DNA of 8,177 nt from Bordetella parapertussis (GTDB lineage: Bacteria > Cyanobacteriota > Cyanobacteriia > PCC-6307 > Cyanobiaceae): positions 1-8,177 of the forward strand of contig CALPMR020000130.1 of assembly GCA_943324725.2 (NCBI GenBank). Direction: 5' to 3'. Within the stretch, counting starts at the first letter, position 1. Each line of letters opens with the position of its first letter. Positions 1 to 4,603 of this stretch are shown piece by piece. The translations under genes and the position numbers were made by a program. The notes under the pieces are model-generated. The model saw nothing but the letters and a program-made list of their open reading frames with translations, did not search any database and was not told where the DNA came from.

Positions 1-270
1 AAGGTGATCGGCAGGCCGGCCCTTGGACTCGGCGATGCCAAGCTCGCGGCCCTGATGGGAGCCTGGCTGGGACCGATGGGCCTACTGCTGGCGGTCGCCC
101 TGGCGGTGTTGGCTGGGGCCATCATCGGCTCGATCGGCCGACTGAGCGGCCGGCTCCAACGTCACCAACCCTTCGCCTTCGGCCCCTTTCTCGCCCTGGG
201 CGCGGTGGCGGTCTGGGTGATGGGGGAGCCCTTCTGGATCGCCCTGGCCGGCTACGCCGGTGCCAGCTGA
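1..270 (+). CDS. pilD: Prepilin peptidase (type IV leader peptidase), 3' end only
   Basis: The window opens inside this gene; 89 codons and a TGA stop are visible. The family is a membrane aspartyl protease (A24) that cleaves the leader of type IV prepilins on the cytoplasmic side and usually also methylates the new N-terminus. The visible part carries the second catalytic motif, GLGDAKL, with the aspartate at codon 12 of the fragment (bases 34-36). It is followed by a hydrophobic segment (about residues 20-46), the typical FGPFLALGA motif and a final hydrophobic segment. The N-terminal zinc-binding/methylase part and the first catalytic aspartate lie outside the window, so completeness cannot be judged. 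An internal GTG at base 4 is not a real start. It is followed by an 82-base gap before accD, so it may or may not share a transcript with it. Confidence 0.9.
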   Translation, partial: KVIGRPALGLGDAKLAALMGAWLGPMGLLLAVALAVLAGAIIGSIGRLSGRLQRHQPFAFGPFLALGAVAVWVMGEPFWIALAGYAGAS

Positions 271-314
271 ATCCGGTTGCGGGTCGCTGGCCAGTCAGCG
301 ATGGTGCGCCGGCC

Positions 315-320
315 TTTAAT
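315..320 (+). promoter_or_regulatory. Candidate -10 box for the accD operon
   Basis: TTTAAT matches the TATAAT consensus at five of six positions and lies 32 bases before the accD ATG, giving an expected start near 327 and a short leader. There is no recognisable -35 hexamer at the right distance, so this is a candidate only. Read-through from the upstream pilD gene is the alternative. Confidence 0.35.
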
Positions 321-352
321 GGAACTCCCGATCTTCCCGCCGATCCCCGCCC

Positions 353-1243
353 ATGTCGCTGTTCGACTGGTTCGCCGATCGCCGTAAGAACGCCCCAGTG
401 GTGCGTCCGAGCCAGGGACCCGACAGCGAGGAAGGCGATGGCCTGTGGAGCAAATGCCCGGAATGCTCCCAGGTGGTGTACCGCAAGGATCTGGTGGCCA
501 ACGCCAGTGTCTGCGCCGGCTGCGGCTATCACAACCGCATCGACAGCAGTGAGCGCATCCGCCTGCTGGCCGACGAGGGCAGCTTTGAAGCCCTCGACAG
601 CGACCTGACGCCCATCGACCCCCTGGCGTTCAAGGACCGGCGCACCTACATCGATCGCATCCGCGACAGCCAGCAGGCCACCGGCCTGCGCGATGCCGTG
701 GTGACGGGCCTGTGCCGGCTGGATGGCATTCCCCTGGCGCTGGGGGTGATGGACTTCCGCTTCATGGGGGGCTCGATGGGCTCGGTGGTGGGCGAGAAGC
801 TCACCCGCCTGATCGAAGTGGCCACGGCCCGCCGCTATCCGCTGCTGATCGTCTGCGCCTCCGGCGGGGCACGCATGCAGGAGGGGATGCTGAGCCTGAT
901 GCAGATGGCCAAGATCTCCGGTGCCCTGGAGCGCCATCGCCAGGCCGAGCTGCTCTATCTGCCCCTGCTCACCCACCCCACCACCGGCGGCGTCACCGCC
1001 AGTTTCGCCATGCTGGGCGATCTGATCCTGGCCGAACCGAAGGCGCTGATCGGCTTTGCCGGCCGGCGGGTGATCGAACAGACCCTGCGCGAAAAGCTGC
1101 CTGAAGGTTTCCAGACGGCGGAGTATCTGCGTGAGCACGGCTTCGTCGATGCCATCGTGGCCCGCACCCAGTTGCGCCCCACCCTCGCCACCCTGCTGCG
1201 TCTGCACGACCCTGCCCGGCGCCTGGAGGCCGTGGCGCCATGA
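353..1243 (+). CDS. accD: Acetyl-CoA carboxylase carboxyltransferase, beta subunit
   Basis: AccD pairs with AccA to form the carboxyltransferase that moves a carboxyl group from biotin on BCCP to acetyl-CoA, making malonyl-CoA for fatty-acid synthesis in the cytoplasm. The 296-aa length is normal for the family. A zinc ribbon is visible near the N-terminus (C35, C38, C54, C57; spacing CxxC-15-CxxC). The crotonase-like carboxyltransferase domain follows, with [12 protein letters not shown] (about 139-150), SGGARMQEG (about 170-178) and [14 protein letters not shown] (about 210-223), and ends with the usual [18 protein letters not shown] block. The MSLFDWF start agrees with cyanobacterial AccD proteins, and no Shine-Dalgarno sequence precedes it, which is common in this group. 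The stop overlaps the next start by four bases (ATGA), so the next gene is probably translationally coupled. No key residue appears to be missing. Confidence 0.98.
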   Translation: MSLFDWFADRRKNAPVVRPSQGPDSEEGDGLWSKCPECSQVVYRKDLVANASVCAGCGYHNRIDSSERIRLLADEGSFEALDSDLTPIDPLAFKDRRTYIDRIRDSQQATGLRDAVVTGLCRLDGIPLALGVMDFRFMGGSMGSVVGEKLTRLIEVATARRYPLLIVCASGGARMQEGMLSLMQMAKISGALERHRQAELLYLPLLTHPTTGGVTASFAMLGDLILAEPKALIGFAGRRVIEQTLREKLPEGFQTAEYLREHGFVDAIVARTQLRPTLATLLRLHDPARRLEAVAP

Positions 1244-1734
1244 ACAGTGCTGACGCCAGGGCGGCCGCCAACACGCCAGCCAGCGGCAACTGGGCCCCGA
1301 TGCAATTGCTCGCTCTGGTCCTGCTCCTCATCCTGCAACTGTTGGTGGTCCCGGCCGCCTGGGCTGGGCCTGTCAACTGGCAGGAGGTCACCGCCACCAG
1401 CGAAGGTCGGCAGTGGTGGGATTCCGGCAGCCTGCGCCGCAATCGCGAGGGCAACGTCACCGTGCTCAGCCGCTTCCAGCCCCAAGCCGCCGAAGAACGG
1501 CCGCCGGCCGCGGCAACTGATGCCTCCAATGCATCCGATGCATCCGTGCCAGTCAGTCCCAGGGCTCGCAACGATGCCCGCCTCTACGTGATGGAACTCG
1601 ACTGTGATCAGGGGCTCTACCGCGACACCTCGGTCAATGGCCTGCCCCAGTTCGGAGCGCAGTGGCTGCCGGTCGGCAACGACGACCTCACAGCCGAGGT
1701 GCTGCGCGAGTCCTGCGCGGCTGCCCCGGCATGA
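1240..1734 (+). CDS. Secreted or periplasmic protein of unknown function (surface-adhesin E-like pattern, tentative)
   Basis: This 164-aa protein is not one I can name. Residues 21-40 are strongly hydrophobic and end in AWA-G, a good type I signal-peptide site after residue 42, so export is likely. The n-region is unusually long (20 residues), and a start at M21 would remove any positive charge. The mature part begins VNWQEV and has a short strand-rich region, a low-complexity Pro/Ala/Ser/Asp linker (about 82-109) and a C-terminal block with [14 protein letters not shown], a Trp, and ESCA. Its two cysteines (C122 and C159) could form a disulfide. This layout recalls the surface-adhesin E-like family (small secreted beta domain), but that is pattern memory and not a search. 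The start is supported by GGAGG at 1225-1229, ten bases before the ATG. It overlaps accD by four bases and the following gene by four bases. Confidence 0.8.
   Translation: MNSADARAAANTPASGNWAPMQLLALVLLLILQLLVVPAAWAGPVNWQEVTATSEGRQWWDSGSLRRNREGNVTVLSRFQPQAAEERPPAAATDASNASDASVPVSPRARNDARLYVMELDCDQGLYRDTSVNGLPQFGAQWLPVGNDDLTAEVLRESCAAAPA
1519..1545 (+). repeat. Three tandem 9-base units in frame (Asp/Asn-Ala-Ser)
   Basis: Units GATGCCTCC, AATGCATCC and GATGCATCC follow one another without gaps and encode Asp-Ala-Ser, Asn-Ala-Ser, Asp-Ala-Ser (residues 94-102) in the low-complexity linker of the secreted protein. Because the unit is nine bases, copy-number change would keep the frame. Confidence 0.85.
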
Positions 1735-2813
1735 GCGGTTCGTCCCTGGCGCCGCCGCGCCCCCTGCGGGTGGCGATCGCCGGCCTCGGCTTCGGCGAGA
1801 AGGTGCATCTGCCGGCTCTGCGCGACTGTCCCGCCACCGAGCCCGTGGCCCTCTGGCACCCGCGCCAGCAGCGGCTGGAGGCCGCCTGCGCCAGTTCAGG
1901 CCTGCCGGGCAGCACCGATTTCGAGGCTCTGCTGAGTGACCCTCAGATTGACGCGATTGTGATCGCCACCCCGCCTGAAGCTCGCCAGGCCCTGGCAAGC
2001 GCCGCGCTCAAAGCCGGCAAACACCTGCTGCTCGAGAAGCCCGTCGCCCTCGATGCCGCGGGAGTGGAGGAGCTGCAACGGCTGGCGATCCAGCAGCACC
2101 GCTGCGTGGCGGTGGATTTTGAATACCGAGCCGTACCACTGTTCCAGCAGTTGGCGGCTCTGCTCGAAGACGGGGTGCTGGGGGAACCCTGGCTGGTGAA
2201 ACTCGACTGGCTGATGAGCAGCCGCGCCGACCCCAGCCGCCCCTGGAACTGGTATTCCCAGGCCGCAAAGGGCGGCGGCGTCCTCGGTGCCCTCGGCACC
2301 CATGCCTTTGACACCCTGCACTGGCTGATCGGCCCCAGCAGCGGGCTTCAGGCCCGGATGAGCACGGCGGTCCGGCAGCGACCCCTCCCCGGCTCGCCAG
2401 GCACCATGGCCGCCGTCGACGCCGATGACATCGCCCTGATCCAACTGGATCTGCAGGATCGCTGGGGCCGCTCCGTGCCAGCTCAGCTCACCCTGGCCTC
2501 GGTGACCCGCCAGGGCCGGGGCTGCTGGCTGGAGCTCTACGGCAGCGAGGCCACCGTGGTGCTGGGCTCCAGCAATCAGAACGACTACGTGCACGGTTTC
2601 CAGTTGTGGCTGGCCAGGCCAGGTGAAGCCCTGCGGCCACTCGAGCCCAGCCCGGAGTTGGCCTATGCCCGCACCTGGGAGGACGGGCGCATCGCGCCGG
2701 TGCGGCGGTTGATCGGCTGGTGGGCCGAGGCGATCCAGCAGGGACGGCCGATGGTGCCGGGCCTGGCCGAAGCCTCACTCAGCCAGCACTGCTGCGACCA
2801 GGCCCGGGCCTGA
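1731..2813 (+). CDS. Gfo/Idh/MocA-family NAD(P)-dependent oxidoreductase, substrate unknown
   Basis: The 360-aa protein has the two-domain layout of this family. An N-terminal Rossmann fold carries VAIAGLGFGEKVHLPAL (about 14-30; nucleotide-binding glycines G18, G20, G22), then DAIVIATPP (about 74-82) and LLLEKPVALD (about 99-108) with the EKP motif. The C-terminal alpha/beta domain has GGGVLGALGTHAFDTLHW (181-198), with H191 and D194 in the usual catalytic positions. Such enzymes oxidise or reduce sugars, inositols or similar compounds in the cytoplasm; the substrate cannot be read here. The frame is open upstream to 1662, but the ATG at 1731 is preferred because it overlaps the previous stop as ATGA and the family alignment begins just after it. 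The C-terminus stops at SQHCCDQARA, somewhat shorter than many relatives. It is the last gene of the accD operon, and no clear terminator follows it. Confidence 0.92.
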   Translation: MSGSSLAPPRPLRVAIAGLGFGEKVHLPALRDCPATEPVALWHPRQQRLEAACASSGLPGSTDFEALLSDPQIDAIVIATPPEARQALASAALKAGKHLLLEKPVALDAAGVEELQRLAIQQHRCVAVDFEYRAVPLFQQLAALLEDGVLGEPWLVKLDWLMSSRADPSRPWNWYSQAAKGGGVLGALGTHAFDTLHWLIGPSSGLQARMSTAVRQRPLPGSPGTMAAVDADDIALIQLDLQDRWGRSVPAQLTLASVTRQGRGCWLELYGSEATVVLGSSNQNDYVHGFQLWLARPGEALRPLEPSPELAYARTWEDGRIAPVRRLIGWWAEAIQQGRPMVPGLAEASLSQHCCDQARA

Positions 2814-2940
2814 ATTCCCGCCCCAGGCCAGCCTGAGATCAGGGACAAAGCCAGCCACCGGTGGAGCTTCCGGGCGGGCAGCGGCGTCCTGGTCCAACAG
2901 GGATCGGGAAACCGGTAGCCGACGACACCTCCCCATTTCA

Positions 2941-2954
2941 GTAGCAACCGCTAC
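2941..2954 (+). promoter_or_regulatory. NtcA binding site (perfect GTA-N8-TAC)
   Basis: GTAGCAACCGCTAC fits the consensus of NtcA, the global nitrogen regulator of cyanobacteria, and is a perfect inverted repeat with 5-base arms and a 4-base centre. A further GTAGC lies at 2915-2919. A weak -10-like hexamer, TACCAT (2952-2957), overlaps the right half-site and would start transcription near 2964, just before the riboswitch aptamer at 2966. With that geometry NtcA would block the promoter, as known for the gif genes of Synechocystis. In the activator geometry, centred near -41.5, the start would be near 2989, inside the aptamer, with no TAN3T -10 box; that fits poorly. The site is seen directly; the direction of control is inferred. 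Confidence 0.75.
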
Positions 2955-2965
2955 CATTCAGGCAT

Positions 2966-3039
2966 CGTTGACCGGGCGGATCCGTTCGCCCGGCGGAAGT
3001 AGGAGGAGGCCCGATGGCGGTTCTTCCCCCGAAGCAACG
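2966..3039 (+). promoter_or_regulatory. Glutamine riboswitch aptamer (glnA RNA / Downstream-peptide RNA class)
   Basis: Three helices form the expected junction. P1 is CGTTG (2966-2970) with CAACG (3035-3039). P2 is CCGGGCG (2972-2978) with CGCCCGG (2987-2993), a perfect 7-bp stem with an 8-base loop. P3 is GGAGGAGG (3002-3009) with CTTCCCCC (3023-3030), with one A-C mismatch and one G-U pair. The conserved joining sequences are present: C then GGAAGTA (2995-3001) after P2, and GAAG (3031-3034) between P3 and P1. These match what I remember of the crystallised glutamine riboswitch. The class binds L-glutamine and is known from cyanobacteria and their phages, upstream of nitrogen genes or very short ORFs. 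Here a 37-codon ORF starts 53 bases after P1. In Synechocystis this class turns gifB translation on. No covariance search was run. Confidence 0.88.
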
Positions 3040-3052
3040 CGCCATCCACCCG

Positions 3053-3072
3053 CCTGGGACCAAGGCCCCAGG
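3053..3072 (+). promoter_or_regulatory. Hairpin in the expression-platform region
   Basis: CCTGGG (3053-3058) pairs with CCCAGG (3067-3072) around an 8-base loop, between the riboswitch aptamer and the Shine-Dalgarno sequence. No T-run follows, so it is not a terminator. It may space the ribosome site from the aptamer or take part in the switch. Its function is inferred. Confidence 0.45.
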
Positions 3073-3080
3073 TCTTCACC

Positions 3081-3085
3081 GGAGG
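3081..3085 (+). promoter_or_regulatory. Shine-Dalgarno sequence of the 37-aa ORF
   Basis: GGAGG ends seven bases before the ATG at 3093, which is ideal spacing. Several genes in this window have no such site, so its presence here points to translation control. It could pair with CTTCC (3023-3027), the 3' strand of aptamer helix P3, when glutamine is absent. Confidence 0.7.
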
Positions 3086-3092
3086 CACTTCC

Positions 3093-3206
3093 ATGTCCAT
3101 CACCGCCGCCAGGCAATTGGCACGACAGGCCGAAGAGGCCCGCCGCGCCGCCCGTCAGCTCGCCTTCAGCGTTCAGAACCTGCGCAAGCACCAACTGATC
3201 GACTGA
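3093..3206 (+). CDS. Small basic helical protein (37 aa) downstream of a glutamine riboswitch
   Basis: This short ORF begins MSITAARQLARQAEE and ends RKHQLID. I do not recognise a family. It is rich in Ala, Arg and Gln, has seven Arg/Lys against three Asp/Glu, no membrane segment and no cysteine, and should form one amphipathic helix. The hexapeptide AARQLA occurs twice (residues 5-10 and 19-24), 14 residues apart. The two copies use different codons at R, Q, L and the final A, which argues for selection on the protein. Third positions are about 80% G or C, like the neighbouring genes. It has an ideal ribosome site, a riboswitch and NtcA box upstream, and a terminator downstream, so it forms a single-gene unit. 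By context it resembles the Downstream-peptide ORFs of marine Synechococcus/Prochlorococcus. Glutamine synthetase inactivating factors (also small, basic and glutamine-induced) are a functional analogy only. Confidence 0.7.
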   Translation: MSITAARQLARQAEEARRAARQLAFSVQNLRKHQLID

Positions 3207-3239
3207 AGCCGGGCCGGTGCGATCGGATCCCGTTGCTTC

Positions 3240-3262
3240 GCCCCGCTGATGCGGGGCTTTTT
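3240..3262 (+). terminator. Intrinsic terminator of the riboswitch/small-ORF unit
   Basis: GCCCCGC (3240-3246) pairs perfectly with GCGGGGC (3251-3257) around the loop TGAT, followed by five T residues. It lies 33 bases after the small ORF stop and isolates that transcript from fba. A start near 2964 would give an RNA of about 300 bases. Confidence 0.92.
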
Positions 3263-3327
3263 CATCGGCTGGGAGTCGCCCGGCAGCCCTCTGGTGCCAC
3301 CTGCCAGGGGCGATTCGGGGTATCCCC

Positions 3328-3333
3328 TAGACT
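3328..3333 (+). promoter_or_regulatory. Candidate -10 box for fba
   Basis: TAGACT resembles TATAAT at four of six positions and sits 74 bases before the fba ATG, between the upstream terminator and the gene. It is preceded by GGGG-TAT-CCCC (3317-3327), a short inverted repeat that could be an operator. No -35 match is evident. Confidence 0.4.
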
Positions 3334-3350
3334 CCGCGCCAGACAAGTGG

Positions 3351-3363
3351 CGGAATGATTCCG
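3351..3363 (+). repeat. Inverted repeat CGGAAT-G-ATTCCG in the fba leader
   Basis: Perfect 6-base arms surround a single central base, 44 bases before the fba ATG. As DNA it could be an operator half-site pair; as RNA it could fold as a 5-bp hairpin with a UGA loop. I do not recognise the binding protein. Confidence 0.6.
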
Positions 3364-3407
3364 TCAGCCGTCGACCATCCGTTTCACCCACTCCTGCGAG
3401 GTTTTCC

Positions 3408-4481
3408 ATGGCGCTCGTCCCGCTTCGGCTGCTGCTTGACCACGCCGCCGAGAACGGCTACGGCATTCCGGCCTTCAACGTCAACAACCTGGAGCAGGTG
3501 CAGGCCATCATGGAGGCGGCTGCCGAGACGGACAGCCCCGTCATCCTGCAGGCCTCCCGCGGCGCCCGCCAGTACGCCGGCGAAAGCTTCCTGCGCCACC
3601 TGATCCTGGCTGCGGTCGAAACTTATCCCGACATCCCGGTGGTGATGCACCAGGACCACGGCAACAGCCCCGCCACCTGCTACGGCGCCGCTGCCAACGG
3701 TTTCACCTCCGTGATGATGGACGGCTCCCTGGAAGCCGATGCCAAGACTCCTGCCAGCTACGACTACAACGTGGCCGTCACCAAGGAAGTGGTGGACGTG
3801 GCTCACGCCATCGGCGTCAGTGTCGAAGGCGAGCTCGGCTGCCTCGGCTCCCTGGAAACCGGCCAGGGCGAAGCGGAAGACGGCCACGGCTTCGAGGGCA
3901 CCCTCGACCACTCCCAGCTGCTCACCGACCCTGCTGAAGCTGCTGATTTCGTCGCCAAAACCAAGGTTGATGCCCTGGCGATCGCCATCGGCACCAGCCA
4001 CGGCGCCTACAAGTTCACCCGCAAGCCCACCGGTGAAGTGCTGGCGATCAGCCGCATCGCCGAGATCCACAAGGCCATCCCCAACACCCACCTGGTGATG
4101 CACGGCTCCAGCTCCGTTCCCCAGGAATGGCTGGACATGATCAACAAGTTCGGCGGCGCCATCCCCGAGACCTACGGCGTGCCCGTGGAAGAAATCCAGG
4201 AAGGCATCCGCAACGGCGTGCGCAAGGTCAACATCGACACCGACAACCGCCTGGCCTTCACTGCCGCTGTGCGGGAAGCGGCCTTCAAGGATCCTGCCAA
4301 CTTCGATCCCCGCCATTTCAACAAGCCGGCCCGCCAGTACATGAAGCAGGTCTGCCTTGATCGCTACCAGCAGTTCTGGTGTGCCGGCAACGCCAGCAAG
4401 ATCAAACAGCGCGACATCAACTACTACGCCGCCCTCTACGCCAAGGGCGCCCTTGATCCCAAGGCTGCTGTTGCTGTCTGA
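3408..4481 (+). CDS. fba: Class II fructose-1,6-bisphosphate aldolase (Calvin cycle / glycolysis)
   Basis: This enzyme reversibly joins dihydroxyacetone phosphate and glyceraldehyde 3-phosphate to give fructose 1,6-bisphosphate, and in cyanobacteria it usually also makes sedoheptulose 1,7-bisphosphate for the Calvin cycle. The 357-aa length fits the CbbA-type class II enzymes. Visible motifs are [11 protein letters not shown] (about 20-30), VVMHQDHG (78-85; catalytic Asp83 and zinc ligand His84), VEGELGCLG (139-147), [10 protein letters not shown] (194-203; zinc ligand His198), VMHGSSS (230-236; zinc ligand His232) and VNIDTDNR (274-281). The frame is open upstream to 3249, but that extension runs out of the preceding terminator. 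The ATG at 3408 has GAGG (3397-3400) seven bases before it and gives the conserved [10 protein letters not shown] start. It is a single-gene unit with its own terminator. All catalytic residues are present. Confidence 0.97.
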   Translation: MALVPLRLLLDHAAENGYGIPAFNVNNLEQVQAIMEAAAETDSPVILQASRGARQYAGESFLRHLILAAVETYPDIPVVMHQDHGNSPATCYGAAANGFTSVMMDGSLEADAKTPASYDYNVAVTKEVVDVAHAIGVSVEGELGCLGSLETGQGEAEDGHGFEGTLDHSQLLTDPAEAADFVAKTKVDALAIAIGTSHGAYKFTRKPTGEVLAISRIAEIHKAIPNTHLVMHGSSSVPQEWLDMINKFGGAIPETYGVPVEEIQEGIRNGVRKVNIDTDNRLAFTAAVREAAFKDPANFDPRHFNKPARQYMKQVCLDRYQQFWCAGNASKIKQRDINYYAALYAKGALDPKAAVAV

Positions 4482-4505
4482 GCCGCACCAGGCTCGAATC
4501 CTTCA

Positions 4506-4531
4506 GGGCTCCCGAGTGGGGGCCCTTTTTT
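4506..4531 (+). terminator. Intrinsic terminator of fba
   Basis: GGGCTCCC (4506-4513) pairs with GGGGGCCC (4518-4525) with one G-U pair around the loop GAGT, followed by six T residues. It starts 25 bases after the fba stop. On the other strand no T-run follows the hairpin, so it should not stop transcripts of the convergent gene. Confidence 0.9.
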
Positions 4532-4603
4532 GATGCCGTGGTTGCACGTCACTACACCACCACGCGATCAGGCAGCCGCGGCACACTTCAACGGATCAGC
4601 TCT

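Noticed and set aside
122..1207. Long - strand open frame (361 codons) antisense to accD
   Set aside because: The + strand encodes an unmistakable AccD; the reverse frame is low-complexity Gly/His/Ala/Arg with no family motif.
1662..1730. Upstream extension of the oxidoreductase frame
   Set aside because: It lies wholly inside the preceding gene; the ATGA overlap and the family alignment favour 1731.
2855..2864. Perfect palindrome CCACCGGTGG after the oxidoreductase gene
   Set aside because: Short, GC-rich and not followed by T residues; it is not a terminator and matches no operator I know.
3014..3358. 114-codon ORF with a strong Shine-Dalgarno-like run
   Set aside because: It starts inside the riboswitch aptamer, overlaps the better-supported 37-aa ORF, reads through an intrinsic terminator, and its product is a Pro/Arg/His mix with no family character.
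3249..3407. N-terminal extension of the aldolase frame
   Set aside because: It begins within the upstream terminator and crosses the candidate fba promoter; the conserved protein start and a ribosome site support 3408.
3384..4316. Long - strand open frame antisense to fba
   Set aside because: Shadow of the aldolase gene, which has all catalytic motifs on the + strand.
4537..4564. CGTGGT/ACCACG hairpin as a terminator for the minus-strand gene
   Set aside because: Six pairs with a 16-base loop and no T-run on the minus strand.
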